The notes beneath the pieces are model-generated. The model did not search any database. It saw only the letters and a program-made list of their open reading frames with translations, and was not told the DNA's origin. 64,000 nt of DNA from Anaerotardibacter muris (GTDB taxonomy: Bacteria; Actinomycetota; Coriobacteriia; Coriobacteriales; Eggerthellaceae), in the NCBI RefSeq assembly GCF_943192915.1, contig NZ_CALPCD010000005.1, forward strand, positions 105,997 to 169,996, given 5' to 3'. Position 1 is the stretch's first letter; each line of letters opens with the position of its first letter. Position numbers and translations under genes: made by a program. This document shows positions 56,175 to 64,000 of the stretch, one piece after another.

Positions 56175-56822
56175 GTGCTGATCGTGAAGGTAAAACGCGT
56201 ACATATCGTTCAGCTTGGATTCATGCTGCTGGTAGCGGCGCTGCTCAGTTGTTGTACCGTCTTCACGCCCATAGCCTGGGCTGACGAAGAGACCGACGAA
56301 TCTGCCAGTGACATGCGATCTGTCGAGACCAGGGGCAATACGGTGAATGTGAACCAGATGCCCGACAGCTCGTTTCTCTACAACACCGATATTGCAGAGC
56401 TCTTCGATGCGGAATCGTTCCACGACACTCAAATGGTGCAGGTCAGAGGCGAAGTGGTAGGCGACTGTATTGCCGATGAGACCGATGGCAATCTTTGTTG
56501 GATCACTTTGCAGAGTCTCGACGAAGACGATTCGTCCGTTATCACGGTGCTGATGTCGCGCGAACAAGCAGCGCTCATCGATGGCTATGGCAATTACGAT
56601 GTTACTGGTACTGAACTGCAAGTTCGTGGCATCTATTATCTGAGCTGCCCCGAACATCAGGGGCTTTCTGACCTGCATGCTCAAGAAGTGACCGTGGTGG
56701 CGAACGCGACTGAGCGCGATCATGAAGGCCATCCGGGTGTTATATGGGCTGCGATCCTGGCTGTTGGCCTGGGACTTCTGTTGTTGTTCGTTTATCGCTA
56801 TATGCGCGAGCGGAGCAAGTAG
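56175..56822 (+). CDS. Hypothetical secreted/membrane protein with an OB-like region
   Basis: 215 residues, start GTG at 56175 directly after the trkH stop (GTG at 56184 is an alternative). N-terminal signal peptide or anchor (residues 5-38, VQLGFMLLVAALLSCCTVFTPIAWA), an extracytoplasmic acidic region of about 150 residues with a beta-rich core MVQVRGEVVGDC..LCWITLQSL..YDVTGTELQVRGIYYLSC, and a C-terminal helix (about 185-207) with a basic end. The repeated VRG-E/I strands suggest an OB fold. Not recognised; operon with trkH and rsgA. Confidence 0.7.
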   Translation: MLIVKVKRVHIVQLGFMLLVAALLSCCTVFTPIAWADEETDESASDMRSVETRGNTVNVNQMPDSSFLYNTDIAELFDAESFHDTQMVQVRGEVVGDCIADETDGNLCWITLQSLDEDDSSVITVLMSREQAALIDGYGNYDVTGTELQVRGIYYLSCPEHQGLSDLHAQEVTVVANATERDHEGHPGVIWAAILAVGLGLLLLFVYRYMRERSK

Positions 56823-56827
56823 GCGCG

Positions 56828-57802
56828 ATGCAGCAAGGTGTGGTGGTCAAGCTCGATCGCGGATACCCGCTGGTGCGCCTAGCCAGTGGCGCGCTCATTC
56901 GCTGCGAACACGCTACCAGTTTGGTGAAGAAGAAGACTGATCGCGCGGTCATCGGGGACCGCGTTCAGATCGAACTGCCTGATGGCCATGAAAAAGGGAT
57001 CATCGAAGCGATCTTGCCACGCACTACGCAATTCGTGCGCAAGGACCCAACTGAGCGTGCTGTTCCGCAAACGCTCGCATCGAACTTCGATCTGGTCTTG
57101 ATCGCGCAACCTATTGAAGAAGTGAATTTCAAGCGTCTTGAACGTGAATTGGTCTTGGCACATGAAACGGGAGCTCAGGTGGCGGTCGTGCTCACAAAGG
57201 CCGACCTGGTTTCAGAGCGCACTCAGTTCGAAGAGACCTGCAAGCAGGTGAAAGCGCTGGTGGGAAACGATCAGGTTTTCGTGGTAAGCCAAGAAGACCC
57301 AACTTCTCTCGAACGCGTAGCGCAGCTCATCGCCGAAGGCGATAAGACTGCAGTATTGATCGGCCGTAGTGGCGTGGGCAAGTCGAGCTTGGTGAACGTG
57401 CTGGTGGGAGAGGAGATCCAGGAAACCACGCCCGTTCGCGAATCTGATGGAAGAGGACGACACACTACTGTTTCACGTGAAATTATCCCATTGCCTAGCG
57501 GGGGATATATCATCGACATGCCTGGCGTACGCGGTCTTGGCCTTTGGGATGCTGAACAGGGGATTCGCGCTGCTTTCAGCGAGATAGAGGCCTTGGCGGA
57601 GTCTTGTAAGTTCCGCGATTGCTCTCATCAACAAGAAACAGGATGCGCGGTTCGCGCAGCGGTCGAAGCAGGAACGCTTGCTCCTGAGCGGCTGGAATCT
57701 TATCTGCGCTTGAAGGAAGAATGCGCTGATGTCCAGGCGAAACGCGTAGAGGCAGAGCGAATACGAACTCGTCGTGGTCACCCGCGCCATCGCGCAAAGT
57801 AA
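56828..57802 (+). CDS. rsgA: Ribosome biogenesis GTPase RsgA
   Basis: 324 residues from the ATG at 56828, five bases after the preceding stop. OB domain (1-70), then a circularly permuted GTPase: LTKADLV (G4) comes before GRSGVGKSSLVNVL (G1), G2/G3 with GRGRHTTVSREIIPL and DMPGVRGLG. A zinc site CKFRDCSHQQETGC closes it. Assists late 30S assembly. A parS-like sequence is inside the gene. Confidence 0.95.
   Translation: MQQGVVVKLDRGYPLVRLASGALIRCEHATSLVKKKTDRAVIGDRVQIELPDGHEKGIIEAILPRTTQFVRKDPTERAVPQTLASNFDLVLIAQPIEEVNFKRLERELVLAHETGAQVAVVLTKADLVSERTQFEETCKQVKALVGNDQVFVVSQEDPTSLERVAQLIAEGDKTAVLIGRSGVGKSSLVNVLVGEEIQETTPVRESDGRGRHTTVSREIIPLPSGGYIIDMPGVRGLGLWDAEQGIRAAFSEIEALAESCKFRDCSHQQETGCAVRAAVEAGTLAPERLESYLRLKEECADVQAKRVEAERIRTRRGHPRHRAK
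57469..57484. promoter_or_regulatory. Near-consensus parS site in rsgA
   Basis: TGTTTCACGTGAAATT, 14 of 16 bases match parS; the core TTTCACGTGAAA is intact. About 23 kb to the right of dnaA, on the other side of the origin from the three perfect sites. Confidence 0.5.
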
Positions 57803-57888
57803 AAGAGCCCTGCCCCCAAACCGCCCATAACCGTATATGCGCTACAATAGAAGAGCCGCTTTCGAGCGGCTACTTTCCAGGAGAGTGT

Positions 57889-59163
57889 ATGAACCCAGCT
57901 GTAATCATCCCTACGTTCCATCAGGCTGTGGCCGATGGCGACAAACCACTAGCAGACAGCATCTACGACCACCCAACCCCGATCGATTCTCCCGGCACCC
58001 TTGGCCGTTGTCTCGAGTCGCTTCAGCATGTTCGCGGTTTGGGCCAGGTCATCATCACGGTTTCCCACAATGAAGCGGTCGAAAAGGTGAAAGCCATCGT
58101 CGACCAATTCCCGCAAATGCATACGCTTGTCATCAGCGAGAGTGAAGCGAGCATCATCCAGCAGCGTCTTGAACAGCTCGGTTTTGGCGACACTTCGGAA
58201 AAGATCGGTGTCTCGGGTTATTCGGCTGTGCGCAATCTTGGTTTGGTGGTTTCGAACATCCTGGGTTTTGACGCCGTTGTCTTCTTAGATGACGATGAAG
58301 TGGTCGAAGACCCTGATTTTTTGGCGAAAGCCATGTATGGCCTGGGCAAGCTTACCAAGCGCGAAATCCCCATCTTGGCGAAATCGGGCTATTACCTGAA
58401 CGCTAAGGGCACGTATCTGTCCATGAGCCAGAACAAGTGGTACAACCGCTTTTGGCAGCAGGGCGCCGCATTTAACAACTGGATCCAAAAAGCCATGGCT
58501 GGCCCGCGCCTTTCTCGATCGAACCATGTTTGCGGCGGATGCCTTGCGCTGCACAAACAAGCGTATATGCGCGTGTGCTTCGATCCATGGATCCCGCGCG
58601 GCGAAGACCTGGATTACCTGATCGACCTGCGCATGTACGGGTCTGACGTGTGGTTCGACAACCAGTGGTACTTGCTGCATCTGCCCCCGCAAGAGCGCCA
58701 CGAAGGTCATCGTTTCCGCAAGGACATCTTCCGTTGGGTATACGAATATTACAAGATCGAGTTCAGCCAGTCGCAGATCGACTTGCTGCAGATCAAACCC
58801 TCTTCGCTCGAGCCCTATCCAGGTCCGTTCCTCAAGCGCGGCCTGGAGAAACGCATCAAGCGAACCGCCCTTTTGCGATCGTTGGTGCGCCCTGATAAGG
58901 CGGCATATCGTAAGGCAGCAGCGCTCGCTACTACGCAGGCGGTGCTCTATGCCCAGGAAAATTGCAATAAATACTTCGATTTCCAGCGCGTTTGGGTGCA
59001 GATCATGGCCCAGACCGAAAATGACGCAGTGCTTCGCCAGGCGCTCATCCAAGCAGCTATCGCGCGCGAAGCGGGCGACGAGATCGAAGTTTCCACGCCT
59101 CAGCTTGGCCTCGATGCAGGCACCACGGGCGAAATCCATTTGAATCTGCCTGACGAAGAATAG
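57889..59163 (+). CDS. GT-A fold glycosyltransferase (GT2-like)
   Basis: 424 residues. N-terminal MNPAVIIPTFHQ and the divalent-metal motif LDDDEVVEDPDF (about 135) mark a GT-A nucleotide-sugar site; further NHVCGGCLALHKQ and PWIPRGEDLDYLIDLRMYG acceptor-side motifs. No membrane helices. The sugar and acceptor are unknown. GGAGAG precedes the ATG. Followed closely by a TauE/SafE gene (8 bases). Confidence 0.8.
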   Translation: MNPAVIIPTFHQAVADGDKPLADSIYDHPTPIDSPGTLGRCLESLQHVRGLGQVIITVSHNEAVEKVKAIVDQFPQMHTLVISESEASIIQQRLEQLGFGDTSEKIGVSGYSAVRNLGLVVSNILGFDAVVFLDDDEVVEDPDFLAKAMYGLGKLTKREIPILAKSGYYLNAKGTYLSMSQNKWYNRFWQQGAAFNNWIQKAMAGPRLSRSNHVCGGCLALHKQAYMRVCFDPWIPRGEDLDYLIDLRMYGSDVWFDNQWYLLHLPPQERHEGHRFRKDIFRWVYEYYKIEFSQSQIDLLQIKPSSLEPYPGPFLKRGLEKRIKRTALLRSLVRPDKAAYRKAAALATTQAVLYAQENCNKYFDFQRVWVQIMAQTENDAVLRQALIQAAIAREAGDEIEVSTPQLGLDAGTTGEIHLNLPDEE

Positions 59164-59171
59164 GCCAACCC

Positions 59172-60089
59172 GTGCTCGAGCAATTTGTGATCGCCATAGT
59201 AATTGGCCTGATCGTCGGGCTCTTTTCGGGCTTGCTGGGCATCGGCGGCGGTACGCTGATGATCCCCGTATTCCGCCTAGGGTTCGGCATGAGCGCCATT
59301 GCTTCAACGGCAACTTCGCTATTCACCATCGTTCCCACCTCTATCGCAGGCTGCGTTACGCACATCAAGAACGGCACGTGCATCGTGAAATTGGGCCTGG
59401 CCGCCGGTATCGCGGGCGCCATCACGTCTCCACTTGGTGTATTGGCCGCAACGAATTCCCCCGATATTGCCATCATGGCCTGCGCGGCCATCATCATCGC
59501 GTATTCCGCGTTCACCATGTTCAAAAAAGCTATCAGCATGCCCAAGAATTCACATTCGGAACTTTCTACGCACGCTACGCTGCAGCGTTTTCGTGCCGCT
59601 TTCGAAGACGAAGCCGATCGCGAGATCGACCTGCTGAAGAAGCAAAAGGAACAGGAAGCCCTGGCAGCCGAACGCAAGCGCCTCCTGGCTGAAGAGCGAA
59701 AACGCTTCGGAGCGAAGCAGCTGGCCAAGGGCTCTGCAATTGGCCTGGTGGCTGGTTTCGCCTCAGGCTATGTTGGCGTGGGCGGCGGTTTTCTTATGGT
59801 GCCCCTGTTCATCTCGCTTTTGGGTATCACCATGAAACAAGCTTCAGGCACCAGCCTTATCGCGGTCGTGCTGTTGGCCATCCCTGGTGTTATCACGCAA
59901 TCGCTCCACGGCAACGTGGACTACATCGCGGGTGTTGCCATGGCCATCGGTTCGATCCCTGGTGCGATCATCGGCGCGTCGCTCATCCGCTACATTCCGG
60001 AGCGAAAAATGCGCTTTTTGTTCGGCTTCTTCCTGCTCTTTGCGGCTATTATTCTTATTGGTAACGAAATTGGCGTATTCGGTTTTTAG
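59172..60089 (+). CDS. TauE/SafE-family membrane permease
   Basis: 305 residues with eight predicted helices in two halves; each half opens with a glycine-rich sequence (GLFSGLLGIGGGTLMIP; GFASGYVGVGGGFLMVP), the family signature. Between the halves lies a charged loop of about 60 residues (EDEADREIDLLKKQKEQEALAAERKR) likely helical and cytosolic, longer than usual. Exports or imports sulfite or sulfoacetate-type anions in known members; substrate here unknown. GTG start at 59172. Confidence 0.85.
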   Translation: MLEQFVIAIVIGLIVGLFSGLLGIGGGTLMIPVFRLGFGMSAIASTATSLFTIVPTSIAGCVTHIKNGTCIVKLGLAAGIAGAITSPLGVLAATNSPDIAIMACAAIIIAYSAFTMFKKAISMPKNSHSELSTHATLQRFRAAFEDEADREIDLLKKQKEQEALAAERKRLLAEERKRFGAKQLAKGSAIGLVAGFASGYVGVGGGFLMVPLFISLLGITMKQASGTSLIAVVLLAIPGVITQSLHGNVDYIAGVAMAIGSIPGAIIGASLIRYIPERKMRFLFGFFLLFAAIILIGNEIGVFGF

Positions 60090-60122
60090 CCGATACGCTG
60101 GGCATATGCGGGGAGCGGCCTT

Positions 60123-61418
60123 ATGAATTTCCCACGTCACAACCTTTATGTCTTCTTCGAGATCCTCTCTTTGGGACTTTCGCTCATCGCGGGATGCGTG
60201 CTGGGCTGGGCGATGTTCGGCGAAAAGAACCCGCTCTTCATCGGCGTGGCAGGTATCTTCTTCACCTTGTTCCTGCTCATCACCATCGCGCTCATGATCG
60301 ACCCCGACAAGATCCGCGCGCGTCAATCGCTTTCGGTGCTCAGCATGGCAAGCGATATGCTCGAAGGCATGCAGGGCGGATTCAACACCACCAGCGCACA
60401 ATACGCTTGCGAGCTGCTCTATCGTTCTTCATCGGCATCGGCCGTGGCCATCACCGACACCGAAGTGGTACTGGGTTATCGCGGCGCTGGCGAAGAAGAT
60501 CTGGGTTCGCTCGAAAGCGATATTCGTACGGTAGCCACGAAGAAGACCCTGGAAGATGGCAAAACACGCGTACTGAATACCCCTGAAGAAGTGGGTCTGC
60601 CCAATAAGATCCGCGGCATCATGGCGGCCATCATCGTTCCGCTGAAGATCGGCAAGACCGTTATCGGTACGCTGAAGTTCTACTATCCGAACGCCTCTCG
60701 CATCACCGAGACTCAAGTCTCTATTGCCGAAGGCTTTGCCCAGCTCATCTCTACGCAGATCGCCGCAATGGAGCTTGAAGAGCAGAAGAAGCTGGCAACC
60801 AGCATGGAACTGAAAGCGCTCCAAAGCCAGATCAATCCTCACTTCCTGTTCAATACCATCAACACCATGGCTTCGTTCATCCGCACCGACCCCGAAAAGG
60901 CTCGCGTGCTGCTTCGCGAATTCGCAGTGTTCTATCGACAGGCGCTCGAAAACGCTTCGGACCTTATCCCTCTGGCGCGCGAAGTGGAGCAGACCGTGCG
61001 CTATCTTTCTCTTGAACAGGCACGCTTCGGTGAAGATCGCTTGAGCGTTCAGGTCGAGATGAGCGATGAGATCCAAGCTTTGCTCGTTCCCGCGTTCATG
61101 ATCCAGCCTCTTGTTGAGAATTCGATCAAGCATGCGTTCCCTGCTGAAGGCCAACTGCTCATTTCCATCAGTGGCGAGATCAAAACAGCTGATGTCTATC
61201 TTTATGTGTCCGATAACGGAACGGGCATGACCGAAGAGGCACTGAAGAACATCATGAATCCCAGTTCCCAAACTGGCCTTGGTATTGCGGTCAAGAATGT
61301 GAACGATCGTATTCGTGGTTACTTTGGCGAAGAGTCTTATATGGAGTATCGCAGCGAACTTGGTAAGGGCACACGCGTCACACTGTATTTGAAAGATTGC
61401 GCTTCGAATCAGCTTTAG
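60123..61418 (+). CDS. LytS-type sensor histidine kinase
   Basis: 431 residues. Two N-terminal membrane helices (about 10-32 and 37-60), a GAF-like sensor region (about 75-215), then the His_kinase core with QSQINPHFLFNTINTMASFIR (phospho-His in NPHF) and HATPase_c motifs VENSIKHAF, DNGTGM, GLGIAVKNVNDRI. Probably autophosphorylates in response to an internal or membrane signal and drives the LytTR regulator 268 bases downstream. Confidence 0.93.
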   Translation: MNFPRHNLYVFFEILSLGLSLIAGCVLGWAMFGEKNPLFIGVAGIFFTLFLLITIALMIDPDKIRARQSLSVLSMASDMLEGMQGGFNTTSAQYACELLYRSSSASAVAITDTEVVLGYRGAGEEDLGSLESDIRTVATKKTLEDGKTRVLNTPEEVGLPNKIRGIMAAIIVPLKIGKTVIGTLKFYYPNASRITETQVSIAEGFAQLISTQIAAMELEEQKKLATSMELKALQSQINPHFLFNTINTMASFIRTDPEKARVLLREFAVFYRQALENASDLIPLAREVEQTVRYLSLEQARFGEDRLSVQVEMSDEIQALLVPAFMIQPLVENSIKHAFPAEGQLLISISGEIKTADVYLYVSDNGTGMTEEALKNIMNPSSQTGLGIAVKNVNDRIRGYFGEESYMEYRSELGKGTRVTLYLKDCASNQL

Positions 61419-61686
61419 AAGATAGATCGGTAGGGCGAACGAATCGAGTGCGTGGTCCTTTTGTCCACAACATCCGCAGCATCCACAACATCATGTGGGC
61501 AATGAAGAACACACCCCCAACCTGTCCACAAGTCAGCCTTCTAGAATGCATTGCACACACCCATCGCACGGGGTCATCAGGCAAAGTACGCTTCTGTTTT
61601 GAATGAGGTTTGCAGTCACAAACGCTGCAGAAATCAACAAGATAGTCTATAATAGGTTCGATTTATAAGCTCTAACGAAGGAGGCA

Positions 61687-62403
61687 GTGTTGCTCAAGGC
61701 GATTATTGTAGACGACGAAGCGCCAGCACGCTCCGAATTACGTTTTTTGCTCGGCGAACTGAACCAAGCCGAAGTTGTTTCCGAAGCAGCAAGCGTCCGT
61801 GAAGCGATCGAAAAGCTGAAGGAATATCCGTGTGACGTGATGTTCTTGGATATCAACATGCCCGAAGCAACTGGTTTGCAGCTGGCCGAAGCACTTCAGC
61901 ATCTGAAGTTCCCACCTGCTGTTGTGTTCGTAACGGCATACAGCGAATTCGCACTCGATGCATTCAAGGTGAATGCGGTCGACTATCTGGTGAAGCCGGT
62001 TGAAACCGAACGTTTGGCTCATGCTCTTGCTCGTGTTCGCGAACACGTCGTGCTCCATGCACGTGCTCAGAAGGCTGAGCGCATTCCTGTTGAAAAGGGT
62101 GGCAAGAAGATCCTTATCAACATCGATCAGATCCGCTTTGTCATGGCACGTGACGATTATGCCTATCTCCAGACCGACACGGATCGTTACTTCTCTACGG
62201 TCAGCCTGGCTCAGCTGGAAAAGACCTTGGACGGACATGGCTTCTTCCGCGTGCATCGCGGTTATTTGGTGAACCTTTCTTTGGTGAAGGAAGTGGAGCC
62301 CCAGTCTGGTGGCACGTTGTTGCTCACCCTTGATGGCGTGGAGGAGAAGATCCCCGTTTCTCGCCGTCGCGTTTCTTCTTTGAAGAAAGCATTGGGTCTT
62401 TAA
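61687..62403 (+). CDS. LytTR-family response regulator
   Basis: 238 residues. Receiver domain (4-120): VDDEAPAR, phospho-acceptor Asp in MFLDINMPEATG, and KPVE. LytTR DNA-binding domain (135-235): FVMARDDYAYLQTDTDRYFSTVSLAQLEKTLDGHGFFRVHRGYLVNL. AAGGAGG precedes the GTG at 61687 closely and a TTG at 61690 more comfortably; either may be the real start. Likely target is the repeat-bearing protein downstream, which has candidate LytTR half-sites. Confidence 0.92.
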   Translation: MLLKAIIVDDEAPARSELRFLLGELNQAEVVSEAASVREAIEKLKEYPCDVMFLDINMPEATGLQLAEALQHLKFPPAVVFVTAYSEFALDAFKVNAVDYLVKPVETERLAHALARVREHVVLHARAQKAERIPVEKGGKKILINIDQIRFVMARDDYAYLQTDTDRYFSTVSLAQLEKTLDGHGFFRVHRGYLVNLSLVKEVEPQSGGTLLLTLDGVEEKIPVSRRRVSSLKKALGL

Positions 62404-62430
62404 GAGTAACCAACATATATATTAGTAGGA

Positions 62431-62460
62431 TGGCGTCCCACAATGGGGCGCTATTTTTTG
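62431..62460 (+). terminator. Terminator after the response regulator
   Basis: Stem TGGCGTCCC/GGGGCGCTA (two G-T pairs) and a TTTTTT tail, 28 bases after the stop. Confidence 0.8.
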
Positions 62461-62717
62461 TGTTGCGCGCGTATAACAGCGTTTACCAGGGGAAATTTTT
62501 GCGCGGCGAAGGATGAAGTTTGCGCACCATTCAGTACCGTTTACAGGGCGTTTTTAGAATTTTATCCTGTCATTGTCCAATCAATAACATAGCAATTTAA
62601 ATAAAAATCGAGATAATCGGTCAAAATCGTGTAAGCGCCACGTAATAAAGACGCGTGTGCGCGAACTAGCTAATAAATGCTGGGTTGTTTGTTGTCAGGA
62701 AAGAAAGGCTTGAGAAA
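62461..62717 (+). promoter_or_regulatory. Leader of the surface-protein gene with two CGTTTAC motifs
   Basis: About 255 bases before the surface protein. The motif AGCGTTTACCAGGGG (about 62479-62493) recurs as ACCGTTTACAGGGCG (about 62538-62552), 59 bases apart; the ACCGTTTAC form agrees with the LytTR half-site pattern in which GTT is central. No other gene is seen. Binding is inference. Confidence 0.4.
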
Positions 62718-64000
62718 ATGCGAGTACTCGAATGGGCTCTCGAATCTCAGAAGACGCTTGGAGGAAAGATCATCTCGATCGTTCTTTCTTTCACGCTCAT
62801 CTTCTCGCTGTCTAACTTCTTCTATGGAGTAGACGCATTTGCGGAAGATGCTGAGAACGTCACCGATGTTGAATTGGTCGATGAAGCGATCGATTCCGAA
62901 GACTCGGTTCTTGAAGATGAAGTTATTTCATCAGAAGATCCCGTAGTCGAAACTGAAGCGCAGGATGAAATTGTTCAGCCAGAGGTTCAGAACGATGTTA
63001 TGAATGAGGACGTTAACGAGGTCGCTGAATCTGATGGAATTGCGCTCTTTGCGAGCAAAGACTCTTCAACCAGTCGTGTCTATGTTTACGTCAAAGTTGA
63101 TGGAGACAAAGACGGCTGGACTCAGAATGGACACGGATGGTATACCGTTGGCTATTTCGATGTGCCTTCAAGCGAGCTGCCCAATGCCTCCCATGGCGAT
63201 AGCGCAGCAGCAGGCTTCGATTTCAAGAACTATCTGAGCAAGATCGTTTTCTATGAAAAGAATCCTGGCAAGTCCCTTATTGATGCTATCGATTGGGACA
63301 AGTCAACCTTTGGTCTGCATACCGCATATGGTGCTACTGACTATAGTGAAGCAAGTAGTACTGAGTTGGCTTGGCATCTCGACGGTTATCTTTATATCAA
63401 CAATAAGTACAACGTTGATTACAAGATCGAGGGTATTGACTCTCTTGATCTTACAAACACCCAGAATGAAGGAATCGTCAACACTGGCACCGAAGGTGTT
63501 ACTGGTTCTATTGCTCCCGCTGCTCCTGAAGGATATGCCTTCTTAGGTTGGTACCGTGGCAATACTCTTATTACCGAGGACCTGAACCTAACTGCCGATC
63601 TTGCTAAAGAGAATGTGAGCAACGGCACAGTTGGCAACGCTACCAAATATGTCAACACCACGTTTGTGGCAAAGTACGTCAAGGATGACTCCCAGACCAA
63701 GACGGTCTCTTACACCGTCAAGCACGTGGTCGATGGCACCGAGCAGGAAGCTGATACCCAGACCTACGAAGCTGAGGTTTGGATCAACGAAGAGAACCCC
63801 GTCCTCGATGTGGTCGCAGGCTCCCTTGCCGAGAACACCTACACCGGTTATAAGTTTGCTGGCATCGAAGGTGCGGCTCAGGACGCTACCCAGGTAGTCG
63901 CTGGCACCGAGGTCGTCCTCAACTACGTCAAGGATGACTCCCAGACCAAGACGGTCTCTTACACCGTCAAGCACGTGGTCGATGGCACCGAGCAGGAAGC
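62718..64000 (+). CDS. Large repeat-bearing surface protein (partial, 3' end outside window)
   Basis: At least 427 residues, still open at the window end. Signal peptide MRVLEWALESQ..IISIVLSFTLIFSLSN..AFA (cleavage after about residue 36), an acidic low-complexity segment (about 38-105), a globular region, an InlB-B-repeat-like piece GYAFLGWYRGNTLI (about 274-287), then MucBP-like repeats of 83 residues. The repeats include TVSYTVKHVVDGTEQEAD. Likely exported adhesin that would need a C-terminal sorting signal, not visible. Downstream of a LytTR system. Confidence 0.88.
   Translation, partial: MRVLEWALESQKTLGGKIISIVLSFTLIFSLSNFFYGVDAFAEDAENVTDVELVDEAIDSEDSVLEDEVISSEDPVVETEAQDEIVQPEVQNDVMNEDVNEVAESDGIALFASKDSSTSRVYVYVKVDGDKDGWTQNGHGWYTVGYFDVPSSELPNASHGDSAAAGFDFKNYLSKIVFYEKNPGKSLIDAIDWDKSTFGLHTAYGATDYSEASSTELAWHLDGYLYINNKYNVDYKIEGIDSLDLTNTQNEGIVNTGTEGVTGSIAPAAPEGYAFLGWYRGNTLITEDLNLTADLAKENVSNGTVGNATKYVNTTFVAKYVKDDSQTKTVSYTVKHVVDGTEQEADTQTYEAEVWINEENPVLDVVAGSLAENTYTGYKFAGIEGAAQDATQVVAGTEVVLNYVKDDSQTKTVSYTVKHVVDGTEQE
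63675..64000 (+). repeat. 249-bp coding tandem repeat in the surface-protein gene
   Basis: Starting at TACGTCAAGGATGACTCC, 63675-63751 is repeated identically at 63924-64000, a period of 249 bases (83 codons). All 77 bases available for comparison match. The array continues beyond the window. Confidence 0.85.

Overview
The window is a chromosomal segment around the replication origin of a Gram-positive, high-GC actinobacterium, most likely a member of the Coriobacteriia (Eggerthellaceae/Slackia-like). The support is the order rpmH-rnpA-yidD-yidC-jag-rsmG-parA-parB on one side and dnaA-dnaN-recF-DUF721-gyrB-gyrA on the other, perfect TGTTTCACGTGAAACA parS sites, a small DUF5679 protein, many single-cluster ferredoxin/flavodoxin/hydrogenase-maturation functions, and many Asp/Glu-rich protein extensions. 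The species call is inference from gene content; no database search was possible.

Layout. Bases 1-32.7 kb carry genes mostly on the minus strand (leftward replichore): dnaK (cut by the window edge), a 2[4Fe-4S]-type ferredoxin, a TusA-like protein, hypE-nikR (nickel/hydrogenase), galE, a HAD phosphatase, a GT4 glycosyltransferase, a TetR regulator with a divergent flavodoxin, a MarR regulator with a divergent MATE pump controlled by five copies of a GGTACC-centred palindrome, a SirTM sirtuin with a zinc-type macrodomain, a TIGR04076 protein, DUF5679, a membrane M28-like peptidase split by about 790 disordered residues, a coiled-coil membrane protein, dinG, ddl, rlmN, parB-parA-rsmG-jag, and yidC-yidD-rnpA-rpmH.

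The origin region is 33.2-36.9 kb. It contains A+T-rich intergenic DNA with DnaA-box-like TTTTCAACA/TTTTCCACA motifs, an unusual GHKL-ATPase/HTH protein gene just before dnaA, then dnaA. From there rightward almost every gene is on the plus strand: dnaN, recF, DUF721, gyrB, gyrA, a bifunctional-nuclease-family protein, tRNA-Ile, tRNA-Ala, (a minus-strand enoyl-CoA hydratase), typA, a PrsA-like lipoprotein, an ABC ATPase, two tRNA-Ser genes, a 1.76-kb stretch without a convincing gene, a SARP/BTAD regulator with a degenerate GGDEF-like tail, a 47-residue membrane peptide, trkH, a signal-peptide protein, rsgA, a GT-A glycosyltransferase, a TauE/SafE permease, a LytS-type kinase and LytTR regulator, and the start of a large repeat-bearing surface protein that runs off the window.

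Dispersed non-coding repeats are conspicuous. One is a ~148-bp element in two copies (2562-2710 and 44462-44608) with terminal inverted repeats and several compensatory changes in its stems, so its folded structure is conserved. The other is a family of at least eight elements built from TGTCC(C)GGGACA palindromes in intergenic gaps. The best candidates for undescribed biology are the structured repeat, the oriC-linked GHKL-ATPase/HTH protein, the split M28-like protein, and the SARP/degenerate-GGDEF plus mini-membrane-protein plus TrkH cluster.
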